64,000 nucleotides of DNA. Origin: Evansella clarkii. Lineage in GTDB: Bacteria; Bacillota; Bacilli; Bacillales; Salisediminibacteriaceae. The notes beneath the pieces are model-generated. The model did not search any database. It was not told the DNA's origin and was given only the letters and a program-made list of their open reading frames with translations. Position numbers and translations under genes: made by a program. Position 1 is the first letter of the stretch. Each line of letters opens with the position of its first letter. Below are positions 25,132 to 34,869 of this stretch, in pieces. The stretch lies in the NCBI RefSeq assembly GCF_002019695.1, contig NZ_KV917376.1:4412974-4476973 (forward strand), given 5' to 3'.

Positions 25132-25743
25132 ATGCCACTGAAATATCCGAATGGAAAAAAATATAGTCCAAAGCGCACCCTTTCGAAACCAAACAGCGTC
25201 AATAAAAAGGATGAAAGATACAGTAACAGGGGGATGACTCTTGAGGAGGATATTAATGAAACGAATGAGTATTACAGAGCACACGGGATAGCAGTCATTC
25301 ATAAGAAGCCTGTCCCGCTGCAGATTGTTAACGTCCATTACCCTAAGCGGAGCGCCGCTGTTGTTACAGAGGCATACTTTAAAAAACCATCCACCACCGA
25401 CTATAACGGGGTTTATAAAGGAAAATATATTGATTTTGAGGCAAAGGAAACAAAAAATAAAACCAGTTTTCCCTTAAAGAATTTTCACGATCATCAAATA
25501 ACCCATATGAGACAAGTTACAGAACAAGGCGGTCTCGCTTTTGCCTTATTACGTTTCACTGTCACAGACGAAGTTTATTTTATACAGGCTGAGGCATTAT
25601 TTGCTTTTTTAGAAGATAATGCAGACAAAAGAAAGTCTATACCGAAGAAAGATATTGAGGAACAAGGAATTTTAATTCCTCTCGGTTTTCATCCAAGGAT
25701 TGACTACCTGAAGATTCTGGATAAAATAATTACTGATATATGA
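25132..25743 (+). CDS. recU: Holliday junction resolvase RecU
   Basis: The 203-residue protein has the RecU layout: a basic flexible N-terminus ([11 protein letters not shown]), [17 protein letters not shown], and the nuclease core [21 protein letters not shown] with PD-(D/E)xK-type acidic and Lys residues, then HDHQITHM. RecU cleaves four-way DNA junctions during recombination and chromosome segregation. It precedes ponA by 50 bp; the recU-ponA pair is conserved in Bacillus. Confidence 0.95.
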   Translation: MPLKYPNGKKYSPKRTLSKPNSVNKKDERYSNRGMTLEEDINETNEYYRAHGIAVIHKKPVPLQIVNVHYPKRSAAVVTEAYFKKPSTTDYNGVYKGKYIDFEAKETKNKTSFPLKNFHDHQITHMRQVTEQGGLAFALLRFTVTDEVYFIQAEALFAFLEDNADKRKSIPKKDIEEQGILIPLGFHPRIDYLKILDKIITDI

Positions 25744-25793
25744 GTTTATCAATCAAACAGTATATTGATTGTATCTGAAAGGAAGATGCAAAA

Positions 25794-28544
25794 ATGTCTG
25801 ATAACTACCGGACAAGAGAAGAACGAAGAAAAGCAAAACAGCAAACTAAAAAAACGAATACGAATAAAAAAGGTAAAGGTCTCTTTAAAAAGAGTTTAAC
25901 TGCTTTTGGTATTATTATGCTTATTATGTTAATCGGCGGAGCCGTTTCCGTGTTCGGCATTCTGAGAGGTGCACCGGACCTTGACCCGGATAGGCTTACT
26001 CTTGCCCAGAATCCGGAAATTTATGATCGGAACGGGGAACTAATGACTACCCTGCAAACTGCGGAGAACAGGAGATCAGTTAATATAAACGATGTTCCAG
26101 ACCTCATGAAAGATGCTGTTCTGTCTGTAGAAGATGTTCGCTTTTACGATCATTTTGGTCTGGATATGCGTCGGATCGGCGGTGCTGTCGTAGCTAACGT
26201 TACCGGCGGCTTCGGAAGCGAAGGTGCAAGTACCATTACACAGCAGGTAGTTAAAAATCTGTTTCTGACTATGGATAAAACAATGGCCAGAAAAATACAG
26301 GAACAATATTTGGCAATCCGACTTGAACAACAGTACACGAAAGACCAGATTTTAGAAATGTATCTCAACGCTATCTACTATTCCGGAGGCCGTTACGGAG
26401 TGGTGGAAGCAGCTGATTATTATTTCAGCAAGGAATTAGATGAGCTTACAGTTGCAGATGCTGCCCTTTTAGCCAGAATACCGCAGCGTCCTAACCACTT
26501 TAATCCATTCAATAATCCGGAGGGTGCGGAACAACGAAGAAACATAGTTATCGGATTAATGGAGAAGCACGGTAAAATATCAGCTGAAGAGGCTGAGGAA
26601 GCAAGAAGTATTTCTGTACAGGATCAGTTAAACCGAAGTGAAAGGGATCCGAACCCTTATCAAGTTTTTCTGGAGCAGGCGCTGACCGAAGTGGAAGCAA
26701 TCGACGGCATTGAGCCAAGCGATATTTACACTTCAGGCCTAAAAATTCACACTACACTGGATCAGGACCTGCAGCAGTATGTGGAACAGGTCATGGAATC
26801 AGGAGATCCATCCATTTTCCCTAATGATAAAATACAAGCGGGAATTACATTACTGGATACAAAGACTGGTGAAGTGCTTGCAATAGGTGGACTAAGGGAA
26901 GAGCCTGAAACACAGTTCAGCTATAACTGGGCTACGAAGCCAAGAAATCCACAGCAGCCAGGTTCAACAATCAAACCAATTCTTGATTACGGACCGGCAG
27001 TAAATGAATTAAAATGGTCTACCTACCACCAGATTGTAGACGAACCATATAACTTTGTTTCCACAGGAGATCCTGTGCGAAATGCAAGCGGGAACCACCG
27101 GGGCTCTGTTTCAATGAGAGAGGCTCTAAAAGACTCACTCAACGTACCTGCTGTTAAAGCGTTTAATGAAGTTGGTGTTGACAAAGCAAAAGCATTTGGT
27201 GAGAGACTCGGCCTTAATCTGGATTCCATTACGGAGGCGTATTCTATTGGAGGCTTCTCTAAAGGAGTCACTCCATTTGAAATGGCCGGTGCGTATGCGG
27301 CATTTGGTAATAATGGCCAATATAATCGTCCACATACAGTTACCCGTATCGAATTTCAGGACGGACAGACAATTAACCTGTCTCCAGAGCCTGTCGCTGC
27401 TATGGAGGATTACACAGCCTTTATGCTTACAGATATGATGAAAACAGTTGTTCAGTCCGGTACTGGAACAAATGCTGCTGTATCCGGCGTACCGATTGCT
27501 GGTAAAACAGGATCTTCCAATCTGGACCGGGAAGTCCGGGAAAGATACGGACTGACAAGCGGCGTAAGGGACTCCTGGTTTGCTGGTTACTCCACTGAGT
27601 TAACTGCCGCTGTATGGGCCGGATATGCGAGTCCTGAAGACGGTGTTATACAGTTAGGTACAGATGATGCAAGAGTGGCTAGCAATCTGTTCAGAACCGT
27701 TATGTCTTATGCCCATGAAAACCGGGAGGTATCTGACTTTGTACAGCCTGATTCAGTAGTAAGAGTAGCAATTGAGAGGTCAACTGGCCTTCTGCCTAGT
27801 GAATATACTCCTCAGAGTGAAATAGTTAATGAATATTTTGTCAGGGGAACTGAGCCTAGCAATGTTTCAGAGGAGTTTGAACAAACGGAAGCCGATTCTG
27901 TTCGCGGCCTCCAGGCTGTTTATAACGAAGAAGCCCATGAAATTCAAATAAGCTGGGATTACCCGGAAGATTTAAGAGATCAGTTCAGTTTCAGGCTGGA
28001 AATTAAAGGACCGGACCAAAGTGATTTTAATACAGTTGATATAACGAAAAATATGGAATACAGATTAAGCTCTCCGGAATACGGCGAGACGTATACGATA
28101 CGTGTGACCGCTATTTCTGACAGCGACAGTAATTTAACAAGTGATCCTGCGGAAACTCAGGTGACTATACCTGAAGAGGAAATCGAAGAAGAAGAAGAAA
28201 TTATTGACGACCTCTTTGAAGATGAGAATAATGAAAACGAAGCTCCTGAGAATGAAAATAATGACCAGGGAGAAAATGAAGGCAACCCTGAAGAAAACAA
28301 TGATGGGAACGATCAAAACGAAGATCAAAACCAAGGTGACCAGGGGAATGGCCCGGGGCAAGGCAATAACCAGGGTAATGGCCAAGGACAAGGCCAGGGA
28401 CAGGGGCAAGGCAACCAGGGCTCCGGACAAGGTCAGGGACAGGGAAACCAAGGTCCTCCTGATCAGGGTCAAGGAAACAACGATGAAGATGATAGCTCTG
28501 GAAATAACAACTCTGAAGAAAACAATGATTCTGCAGATGAATAA
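25794..28544 (+). CDS. ponA: Class A penicillin-binding protein 1A/1B (PonA)
   Basis: A 916-residue bifunctional peptidoglycan synthase. A basic cytoplasmic start and one membrane anchor (~33-55) lead into the GT51 glycosyltransferase (SVEDVRFYDHFG; GASTITQQVVKNLFL) and then the transpeptidase with all three motifs: STIK (PGSTIKPILD), SLN (DSLNVPA) and KTG (AGKTGSS). A fibronectin-III-like domain (~700-790) follows. The last ~110 residues are acidic, then Gly/Gln/Asn repeats, then acidic again. The tail resembles that of B. subtilis PonA but is longer in GQ repeats. It is co-transcribed with recU. Confidence 0.95.
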   Translation: MSDNYRTREERRKAKQQTKKTNTNKKGKGLFKKSLTAFGIIMLIMLIGGAVSVFGILRGAPDLDPDRLTLAQNPEIYDRNGELMTTLQTAENRRSVNINDVPDLMKDAVLSVEDVRFYDHFGLDMRRIGGAVVANVTGGFGSEGASTITQQVVKNLFLTMDKTMARKIQEQYLAIRLEQQYTKDQILEMYLNAIYYSGGRYGVVEAADYYFSKELDELTVADAALLARIPQRPNHFNPFNNPEGAEQRRNIVIGLMEKHGKISAEEAEEARSISVQDQLNRSERDPNPYQVFLEQALTEVEAIDGIEPSDIYTSGLKIHTTLDQDLQQYVEQVMESGDPSIFPNDKIQAGITLLDTKTGEVLAIGGLREEPETQFSYNWATKPRNPQQPGSTIKPILDYGPAVNELKWSTYHQIVDEPYNFVSTGDPVRNASGNHRGSVSMREALKDSLNVPAVKAFNEVGVDKAKAFGERLGLNLDSITEAYSIGGFSKGVTPFEMAGAYAAFGNNGQYNRPHTVTRIEFQDGQTINLSPEPVAAMEDYTAFMLTDMMKTVVQSGTGTNAAVSGVPIAGKTGSSNLDREVRERYGLTSGVRDSWFAGYSTELTAAVWAGYASPEDGVIQLGTDDARVASNLFRTVMSYAHENREVSDFVQPDSVVRVAIERSTGLLPSEYTPQSEIVNEYFVRGTEPSNVSEEFEQTEADSVRGLQAVYNEEAHEIQISWDYPEDLRDQFSFRLEIKGPDQSDFNTVDITKNMEYRLSSPEYGETYTIRVTAISDSDSNLTSDPAETQVTIPEEEIEEEEEIIDDLFEDENNENEAPENENNDQGENEGNPEENNDGNDQNEDQNQGDQGNGPGQGNNQGNGQGQGQGQGQGNQGSGQGQGQGNQGPPDQGQGNNDEDDSSGNNNSEENNDSADE

Positions 28545-28548
28545 GCAA

Positions 28549-28576
28549 AAAGAGAACGGGGTATCCCGTTCTCTTT
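28549..28576 (+). terminator. Terminator of recU-ponA
   Basis: The 12-bp perfect stem AAAGAGAACGGG / CCCGTTCTCTTT with a GTAT loop is followed by ATTTAT. On the minus strand it can also stop ypoC. Confidence 0.88.
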
Positions 28577-28592
28577 ATTTATAAATTCCTTA

Positions 28593-29123
28593 TTATTTAT
28601 TTTTCATCAGAAAAACAGCCCATTTTTTACCCGACTCAATATACAGCTCGTTCAAAGTAATAAACGCATGGAATTGATTCGGTGAAGAAATGATATACTG
28701 AAGGCGGTCTGAAACATTCAATGGGGCATACTGAAAAGCTGAAACCGTTTCTGTTACCCCCTGAAGGCTTTTAACAGGCTGCCTGTTTACCCAATGCATA
28801 ACCTGAATATAGATAGCGGTATACATAATAATGAGTGGTCTGGCCTCTGTCTTGTTTCTGACTTTAAAGAGATCCTCCAGCTGCGGTCTTCCCTCTTCCC
28901 TCCATAACCCGTATGCTAACTTTGAAACCTCTTCTGAATTGTCCCATGGAGTAAATAATGGTCCATTTTTATTATAAATGAAGGCAATGTCAGACAGAAA
29001 ATGACCGTTCTGCCAAATTTCCTTTATAGAATGAAGATCTTCTTTAAGCTCCGCTGTATCCCCTGCTTTATAAAAAGGCTCAAGATGAAAATCCGGAGGT
29101 ACAGAAACTATCCGTCTATCCAA
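28593..29123 (-). CDS. ypoC: YpoC-like protein
   Basis: A 176-residue soluble protein of unknown function. It has WQNGHFLSDIAFIYNKNGPLFTPWD and QVMHWVNRQPV, and sits directly after nth as ypoC does in B. subtilis; the assignment depends on this synteny plus length. Translation appears to begin at a TTG overlapping the nth stop (GTTGGATAG), implying coupling. A GGGG-AA site precedes it. Confidence 0.72.
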   Translation of the reverse strand: MDRRIVSVPPDFHLEPFYKAGDTAELKEDLHSIKEIWQNGHFLSDIAFIYNKNGPLFTPWDNSEEVSKLAYGLWREEGRPQLEDLFKVRNKTEARPLIIMYTAIYIQVMHWVNRQPVKSLQGVTETVSAFQYAPLNVSDRLQYIISSPNQFHAFITLNELYIESGKKWAVFLMKNK

Positions 29124-29778
29124 CAGTAATTCCCCGCTTCTTCATTCTTTTTTTGCCTTCCCTGCAAATTTCCAGCAGCGGGCATACCTCACACTGAGGG
29201 GACTGGGCCTTACAGTGATAGCGGCCAAAAAAGATCAGTCTGTGATGTGTAACTGACCAATCTTCTTCAGGTATTTTTCTCATTAGTGTTTTCTCAACTT
29301 CCAGCACAGAATCCTTCCAGCGGCATATTCCGAGACGCTTACTGACACGTTCTACATGGGTATCAACAGCAATGGCAGGTACATCGAAAGCAACAGAAGC
29401 TACTACGTTGGCGGTCTTCCTGCCTACTCCGGCAAGTTTAACCAGCTCATCCTTCTCTTTAGGTACTTCCCCGCCATAATCCTCTATTAACGACTGGCAA
29501 AGCTTCTGGATGTTCTTAGCCTTACTCCTGAACAGTCCAATTGATTTAATATCCTGTTCAAGTTCTTCAAGAGGTACAGCCAGATAATCTTCCGGCTCCT
29601 TGTATTTCTCAAACAGTTTAGGAGTGACCTTATTAACCAGGGCATCTGTAGCCTGTGCAGAGAGAAGCACTGCTATTGTAAGTTCAAAAGGATTAGTATG
29701 AGTCAGCTCACATTCAGCATCTGGAAACATTTTTGCGATTTCGGAAAGGGCATATTCGATTAGATTATTATTAAGCAT
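29116..29778 (-). CDS. nth: Endonuclease III
   Basis: This 220-residue DNA glycosylase/AP lyase repairs oxidised pyrimidines. It has the HhH region LAGVGRKTANVV with catalytic Asp in AVDTHVERVS, catalytic Lys near ELVKLAGVGRKT, and a C-terminal [4Fe-4S] motif C-x6-C-x2-C-x5-C (YHCKAQSPQCEVCPLLEIC). All are intact. It lies between dnaD and ypoC, the conserved Bacillus order. Confidence 0.96.
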   Translation of the reverse strand: MLNNNLIEYALSEIAKMFPDAECELTHTNPFELTIAVLLSAQATDALVNKVTPKLFEKYKEPEDYLAVPLEELEQDIKSIGLFRSKAKNIQKLCQSLIEDYGGEVPKEKDELVKLAGVGRKTANVVASVAFDVPAIAVDTHVERVSKRLGICRWKDSVLEVEKTLMRKIPEEDWSVTHHRLIFFGRYHCKAQSPQCEVCPLLEICREGKKRMKKRGITVG

Positions 29779-29795
29779 TTTCTGTTCCCCTCCCC

Positions 29796-30524
29796 TTACC
29801 TTTTTCCGCCTTGCAGCCAGTTATAACGGGGATGTCTAGGTTTATTAGAGTTAGAGTCATTCACCGCTGCAGGTTCAAACATATTTTTGTTAGGCTGATT
29901 CCTTCTTATACGTTCCCCATGCTCTCTTGCCTGCTGGACCGACCGCACCCCGTTCTTTTTCCATTCGAAAAGAATCCTGTCTATGTATCGGAAGTTCATC
30001 TTCGAGGAAACTACCGCTTCCCTTAAAGCCGCTTCAATGATTTCAGGAGCATGTGTATCATCATCAAGCCACATCGAAATCATTTCCATTTCCATTGGTG
30101 ATAGCGGCCGTGAGAATTCCTCTTCAAAACGGCGGAACAATCGTCCTTCTTCCACTTGCTTTGACTGTTTGCCCTTATCGATAGATTTTCCAGCTAAATA
30201 CATTGTCACTTTTTCAAATAAAGGCTTTAAAGAAAAGCTCTCGGAAAGGCGCCCATCTTCATCCTGTTTTTCCTCTATTGCAAGGAAACCTTTCATTAAC
30301 AGTTCCTTAAGTTCGTTAGCACACTGCAGTTCATCTATTGTCATCCGCTCCTGCAATTCAAATGGTGTAGGAAAAAAATTCCCTTCCTGTGAGAACTGGC
30401 GAATATGCATCAGGAGCATAAACTGCTGTTCTGAAATACCTAATTCTCCATAGCACTTAATAACTGATGAAGGAATGGTAAAAGGATCGTCCATATAAAG
30501 CTGAAGCATAAAGTCATTGTTCAT
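29796..30524 (-). CDS. dnaD: Replication initiation protein DnaD
   Basis: A 242-residue protein. An N-terminal winged-helix DnaD domain (LGISEQQFMLLMHIRQFSQEGNFFPTP) and a C-terminal DnaB2-type domain (FSRPLSPMEMEMISMW; ALREAVVSSKMNFRYIDRILFEWKKNGV) are both present. The closing YIDRILFEWKKNGV is the DnaD-family hallmark that contacts DNA. DnaD acts in primosome assembly at oriC. GAGGTGG precedes the ATG at 30524. Confidence 0.95.
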   Translation of the reverse strand: MNNDFMLQLYMDDPFTIPSSVIKCYGELGISEQQFMLLMHIRQFSQEGNFFPTPFELQERMTIDELQCANELKELLMKGFLAIEEKQDEDGRLSESFSLKPLFEKVTMYLAGKSIDKGKQSKQVEEGRLFRRFEEEFSRPLSPMEMEMISMWLDDDTHAPEIIEAALREAVVSSKMNFRYIDRILFEWKKNGVRSVQQAREHGERIRRNQPNKNMFEPAAVNDSNSNKPRHPRYNWLQGGKR

Positions 30525-30765
30525 TTTATCCACCTCACCCTTCATTATAACATGTTATTTCGTGTCGAACCGTGCCAAAATCAAGAAGTTAATATAGAAA
30601 TATTTGAATAAAAGGTTGCGACAAGACGCTACTATCTTAAGGTGTTCTCTTGCTTTAATAAAAAAGCAGATACAGGCAGGATATATTTGTGATCTTCATA
30701 TTCTTTATTTAAGCTGCTTTCATTAATTATACATCACTGTCCTGATAAATTTGGCTGTGATGGAA
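30525..30765. other. AT-rich gap upstream of dnaD
   Basis: About 240 bp between the asnS terminator and dnaD. No open frame, repeat or clear structure was seen. A promoter for dnaD is expected, since asnS ends at a terminator. Confidence 0.4.
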
Positions 30766-30801
30766 AAATAAACAGCCTCCTGGAAAAGGGGCTGTTTATT
30801 T
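30766..30801 (-). terminator. Terminator of asnS
   Basis: AAATAAACAGCC / GGCTGTTTATTT (30766-30777 with 30790-30801), with flanking A/T runs. Confidence 0.85.
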
Positions 30802-30834
30802 TTAAATATGTGAATGCAGTACTAAAATACTGAT

Positions 30835-32124
30835 TTATGGATACAGACGGTTTAAAAGTCGAGGGAATGGGATGGTTTCCCTTACATGTTCTGTACCGCA
30901 AACCCACCCGACTGTTCTCTCAAGACCAAGCCCGAATCCGGAATGAGGGACTGAACCATATTTCTGAAGATCCAGATACCACTGGTAGGAATCCAGAGAC
31001 AGGTTATGTTCATCAAAGCGCTGTTTCATGAGTTCTTCATCGTCGATTCTCTGGCTTCCTCCGATAATTTCTCCATAGCCCTCCGGTGCAATCAGATCAG
31101 CACAGAGTACAACTTCTGGTCTGTCAGGATGAGGTTTCATGTAAAAAGCCTTAATTTCTGCTGGGTAATGAGTAATAAATACCGGCTTATCAAATTTTTC
31201 TGCAATGGCAGTTTCATGAGGCGCCCCGAAATCTTCGCCCCATTCGATTTCATGTCCGTCCTTTTGCAGCATCTCCACTGCTTCGTCATATGTGATTCTA
31301 GGGAATGGAGCTATTACATTTTCGAGTTTTGTTGTGTCTCTTTCAAGAGCTGCAAGCTCCTGTTTGCAGTTACGAAGTACAGACTGAACAATAAAGGAAA
31401 CATACTCTTCCTGAATTTTGAGGCTGTCTTCATGGTCCATAAACGCCATTTCAGGCTCAATCATCCAAAATTCAATAAGATGTCTTCTTGTTTTGGATTT
31501 TTCTGCTCTGAAAGTAGGGCCGAAAGAAAATACTTTTCCTAAGGCCATCGCAGCAGCTTCCATATAAAGCTGTCCGCTTTGTGAGAGGAAGGCATCTTCA
31601 TCAAAATACTTCGTATGGAACAGGTTAGTTGTCCCTTCAGCAGAACTGCCTGTTAATATCGGCGGGTCTACCTTAACAAATCCCTGTTCATTGAAAAACT
31701 CGTATGTAGCCCGGATAATTTCGTTTCTTACCTTCATAACCGCATGCTGCCTTTTAGAGCGGAGCCACAGATGCCTGTGATCCATCAGAAATTCAGTACC
31801 ATGTTCTTTCGGAGTAATTGGGTAATCCTTCGCTTCATGAATAATTTCCACTGACTTCACAGTCAGTTCATACCCTGAAGGTGCCCTGTCATCTTCACGC
31901 ACGACTCCTGTAACAAATAAAGAGCTTTCCTGAGTAATCTCTTTGCTGAGTTTAAATATTTCTTCTCCAACTTCAGCTTTAACTACCACTCCCTGAATAA
32001 ATCCTGTTCCATCACGCAGCTGAAGAAAAGCAATCTTTCCGCTGGATCTTTTATTTGCAAGCCAGCATCCTATAGTAACAGATTGTCCTACATATTTACC
32101 TATTTCTGCAATTGTCGTTTTCAC
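30835..32124 (-). CDS. asnS: Asparaginyl-tRNA synthetase
   Basis: A 429-residue class IIb synthetase. It has an N-terminal OB fold ([27 protein letters not shown]), class II motif 2 ([21 protein letters not shown]) and motif 3 ([13 protein letters not shown]). Asn versus Asp specificity fits the length and the conserved aspB-asnS-dnaD order. It charges tRNA-Asn with asparagine. No T-box is visible in the 130-bp gap before it. Confidence 0.95.
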   Translation of the reverse strand: MKTTIAEIGKYVGQSVTIGCWLANKRSSGKIAFLQLRDGTGFIQGVVVKAEVGEEIFKLSKEITQESSLFVTGVVREDDRAPSGYELTVKSVEIIHEAKDYPITPKEHGTEFLMDHRHLWLRSKRQHAVMKVRNEIIRATYEFFNEQGFVKVDPPILTGSSAEGTTNLFHTKYFDEDAFLSQSGQLYMEAAAMALGKVFSFGPTFRAEKSKTRRHLIEFWMIEPEMAFMDHEDSLKIQEEYVSFIVQSVLRNCKQELAALERDTTKLENVIAPFPRITYDEAVEMLQKDGHEIEWGEDFGAPHETAIAEKFDKPVFITHYPAEIKAFYMKPHPDRPEVVLCADLIAPEGYGEIIGGSQRIDDEELMKQRFDEHNLSLDSYQWYLDLQKYGSVPHSGFGLGLERTVGWVCGTEHVRETIPFPRLLNRLYP

Positions 32125-32164
32125 TCTATTCCCTCCAAAAAACTCTGTTTAAAGAAATATATGA

Positions 32165-32191
32165 GGCTGCCCGTTTTTATTTTGGGCAGCC
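32165..32191 (-). terminator. Hairpin between aspB and asnS
   Basis: GGCTGCCC / GGGCAGCC with an 11-nt AT loop. On the minus strand the downstream sequence is only moderately T-rich, so it may be a leaky terminator or an mRNA-processing structure; the plus strand has a better T-run. Confidence 0.5.
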
Positions 32192-32257
32192 GCCTTTTTA
32201 TGGCTTGTTCTGCATCTTATTTATTATACCTTCGTCTGAAAATGGAAGTCAATCAGA

Positions 32258-33445
32258 CTAAGCTTTACTGTGATTTCTAACAAAGCTTTCAATACGCTTT
32301 AATGCTTCCTGGAACTGCTCAAGACTTGTTGCATACGACAGGCGGATATTGTCATCTGCTCCAAACCCGCTTCCTGGCACTACCGCAACTTTTTCCTCTT
32401 CCAGGAGCGCTTTAACCCAGTCATCTGTTGAGGCAAAACCTCCATTTGTAACTGCTTCTTTTACATTTGGGAAAAGATAAAAAGCACCTTGTGGTTTTAC
32501 ACAAGAGAAACCTGGAATATTATTTACCTGTTCATAGACAGTGTTCAGTCTTTCCTCAAATGACTGCCGCATTTTTTCAACGGACCCATCCTCGTCCTCA
32601 TAAGCTGCGATTGCTCCGTACTGTGCCATTACTGCAGGATTTGATGTAGTATGGCTTGCAAGGTTAGTCATTGCTTTAATAAGGTCTTTTCTTCCGGCTG
32701 TATAGCCAATACGCCAGCCTGTCATGGAATGTGATTTAGAAACACCATTTACAATAAGAGTCTGTTCTTTCAGTTCCGGTGAAAGCTGAGCGATGGAATA
32801 ATGTCTGCCATTTCCGTATATAAGCTTTTCGTAAATTTCATCTGAGATAATAAGGATGTTATGTTTCAGGCAGAGCTCGCCAATTTGCTGAAGCTCTTCT
32901 TTCGTATACATAACACCTGTAGGGTTACTCGGTGAATTGATGATAACTGCTTTTGTATCAGCACTAACAGCAGCCTCGAGCTGTTCCGGAGTAATTTTAA
33001 ACTGATTTTCTTCTTTTCCTTCAACGATAACAGGTTTTCCGCCGGCAATTTTTACTTGTTCGGTATAGCTTACCCAGTAAGGTGCCGGGATGATTACTTC
33101 CTCCCCGTCTTCCAGGAGGGTCTGGAATAATAAAGCAAGTGCATGTTTTGCACCGTTTGTTACAATAATTTCTTCAGGCTTGTATTCAAGCTGATTATCC
33201 TCTTTGAATTTGTTTATTATTGCTGCCTTCAGTTTTGGCAGTCCTCCTGATGGAGTATATTTTGTATGCCCTGCAAGCATGGACTTATAGCTTGCTTCAA
33301 TTATATAGTCAGGAGTATTAAAATCCGGTTCTCCTGCCCCGAGACCGATGACATCATGGCCCTCTTCTTTAAGTTCTTTAGCTTTCGCTGTGATCGCAAG
33401 TGTTGAAGAGGGAGTAATTGCTGTTACTTTTGATGAAAATTTCAT
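32258..33445 (-). CDS. aspB: Aspartate aminotransferase (class I PLP)
   Basis: A 395-residue fold-type I aminotransferase. The PLP Lys lies in SKSHSMTGWRIGY; other signatures are PSGGLPKLKAAI, NSPSNPTGVMY and ISDEIYEKLIYG. AspB interconverts aspartate/2-oxoglutarate and oxaloacetate/glutamate, feeding asparagine, lysine (via dapB here) and pantothenate beta-alanine routes. It sits in ypmA-ypmB-aspB order as in B. subtilis. Confidence 0.94.
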   Translation of the reverse strand: MKFSSKVTAITPSSTLAITAKAKELKEEGHDVIGLGAGEPDFNTPDYIIEASYKSMLAGHTKYTPSGGLPKLKAAIINKFKEDNQLEYKPEEIIVTNGAKHALALLFQTLLEDGEEVIIPAPYWVSYTEQVKIAGGKPVIVEGKEENQFKITPEQLEAAVSADTKAVIINSPSNPTGVMYTKEELQQIGELCLKHNILIISDEIYEKLIYGNGRHYSIAQLSPELKEQTLIVNGVSKSHSMTGWRIGYTAGRKDLIKAMTNLASHTTSNPAVMAQYGAIAAYEDEDGSVEKMRQSFEERLNTVYEQVNNIPGFSCVKPQGAFYLFPNVKEAVTNGGFASTDDWVKALLEEEKVAVVPGSGFGADDNIRLSYATSLEQFQEALKRIESFVRNHSKA

Positions 33446-33466
33446 ATTTTTCTCTCCTTGCTCTTA

Positions 33467-33973
33467 TTAATTTCTGAATTGATAATGGCGGATGTATGTT
33501 CCGTCATTAAATGTCATATAATAAAACGAATGTCTGTCTGCCTGGTCTATGTATGTGATTTCATAAACGGGAGTGCTCCCGATCATACCTAAATTAATGC
33601 TTTGAATCCGGTCTATATCCAGCCGTGAAGCAGCGATATCTCTTGCCTCTTCCCTGGTTATCCCTTCTTCCTTTAAGCGGGTAATAACCCGTTGCTCCTG
33701 TTCCGCTTCCAAAGCCTCTTCCGACAGCTCTTCCACCCAGATGTATACTTCATTACCCGATGTATCAATTCCGTCAATAACCTGATATGCACGTCTTCCG
33801 TGATAATAGTTAACATCACGCACCTCTGCCAGATCTGTTTCTTCAAATGCCAGTGCCACAGCAGCTTGCTGTCTTTCCGTCAAAGGTTCCGCAACGGAAT
33901 TGTACAGATAAAACATAAACCCGGCTGCTCCCGCTGCCAGAACGGCAAGCACCGCAATTATCCATGCTTTCAT
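33467..33973 (-). CDS. ypmB: YpmB, membrane-anchored PepSY-type protein
   Basis: A 168-residue protein with one N-terminal membrane anchor (~3-26) and an extracytoplasmic region with two PepSY-like segments (EEGITREEARDIAASRLDID; STPVYEITYID). The family (DUF5590) is found next to aspB in Bacillus. Function is unknown; PepSY domains often restrain peptidases. Confidence 0.85.
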   Translation of the reverse strand: MKAWIIAVLAVLAAGAAGFMFYLYNSVAEPLTERQQAAVALAFEETDLAEVRDVNYYHGRRAYQVIDGIDTSGNEVYIWVEELSEEALEAEQEQRVITRLKEEGITREEARDIAASRLDIDRIQSINLGMIGSTPVYEITYIDQADRHSFYYMTFNDGTYIRHYQFRN

Positions 33974-33985
33974 TTAAACACCCGC

Positions 33986-34165
33986 TTACGTTTTATAAAT
34001 CGTAAAAACCATTTTATTCTCTTCCTGTTCGTCAAGGGCGAGCCCAAACATTAAATCTCTGTCCTTCAGTGTACGATTCAGCGAGTCGACGATTTTGTAC
34101 AGATCGCCGGATTTTTCCACTTTAACAGTGGCTAATGTTTCTATTCCCTTTCCCTCTCCAGCCAT
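33986..34165 (-). CDS. ypmA: YpmA, small DUF4264 protein
   Basis: A 59-residue protein read from the minus strand. It includes GIETLATVKVEKSGDLYKIV, LKDRDLMFGLALD and the closing MVFTIYKT, matching YpmA. AGGAGG precedes the ATG. It lies 12 bp before ypmB. Function is unknown. In B. subtilis dinG is immediately upstream; here 3 kb of other DNA intervenes. Confidence 0.85.
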   Translation of the reverse strand: MAGEGKGIETLATVKVEKSGDLYKIVDSLNRTLKDRDLMFGLALDEQEENKMVFTIYKT

Positions 34166-34598
34166 TTCGACTCCTCCTGCTTAGTTAAAATTTCTTTAGT
34201 TTTGCTTCAGGGCGATCGTATGCTCCTTACTATTGCCACCGTCCACTAATATCAGCAATTAGCTCAAAAAAATGACTTTCCTTAACGGAGAAATATTGTT
34301 AATCATACTCCTTCTCCTGAAGGCGATACTAATATTAGCGCTCCGGAGTAAAGGATGATGAGCGTGGACGATTATAAAAACAGATACACTGCATCTGCTG
34401 CCTCCACAGCAGTCGTGTATCAGCAGCAAAAACATCTTTTTTCTCTGCGGTCACGCCACCGTCCAGACCATTTTAACATAATTTCGCTTAATTTCAGACA
34501 AACAAAGTTCCCGGATATGTGCAACAAAACTTAATACCAGCCTGCATCTCACTCTCATGGGCACCTGGTGATATCCAGGTGCTTTATTACATATGCAG
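34166..34598. other. Non-coding gap with unassigned structured segments
   Basis: No gene is supported. CGTCCAC (34240-34246) can pair with GTGGACG (34364-34370). A long hairpin GATACAC/GTGTATC with inner CTGCTG/CAGCAG spans 34383-34421. GCCACCGTCCA occurs twice (near 34235 and 34445). GCACCTGG/CCAGGTGC (34561-34582) followed by TTTATT looks like a plus-strand terminator with no gene before it. This may be eroded mobile DNA. Confidence 0.45.
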
Positions 34599-34847
34599 AT
34601 GAATCAATTTCATAATTCAAGATTTTCGATTTTAATGCACACTTATCTTAAAAAGTTACTTTATTGTTCGATTTACGCTTCAGACGGACGCGTTCTGCGG
34701 GCACGGCTTCAACTAATTTTTGCCGGCTGAAAGCCGTCAAAAATGGATTTTCAGCTCGCGCTATTCCCGCAAGAGTCGCCGTCTTACACTACAATCGAAA
34801 AGTAATGTTCGTCTTTTTTTATTCAAATCTTATATATGAAATTCATT
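34599..34847. repeat. MITE-like terminal-inverted-repeat element, uninterrupted copy
   Basis: This 249-bp unit begins ATGAATCAATTTCATAATT and ends TATATATGAAATTCATT. Inside are CGATTTACGCTTCAGACGG and GCCGTCTTACACTACAATCG, which are near-inverted. The middle includes CTATTCCCGCAAGAGTCGCC, the core string of a dispersed repeat common in Bacillaceae. It matches the copy at 20.8 kb and supplies the empty TTTTAT site for the element inserted there. Confidence 0.75.
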
Positions 34848-34869
34848 ACTAAGAATACCGATTGCACTT

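Noticed and set aside
28134-28584. Frames on both strands over the ponA tail
   Set aside because: Low-complexity shadows of the Gly/Gln repeat coding sequence.
32125-32257. T-box leader before asnS
   Set aside because: The gap is about 130 bp and has no T-box bulge sequence or specifier stem; the only structure is a hairpin close to the aspB stop.
34561-34590. Terminator marking a lost plus-strand gene
   Set aside because: GCACCTGG/CCAGGTGC is a good hairpin, but no coding remnant is readable before it, so no pseudogene is called.
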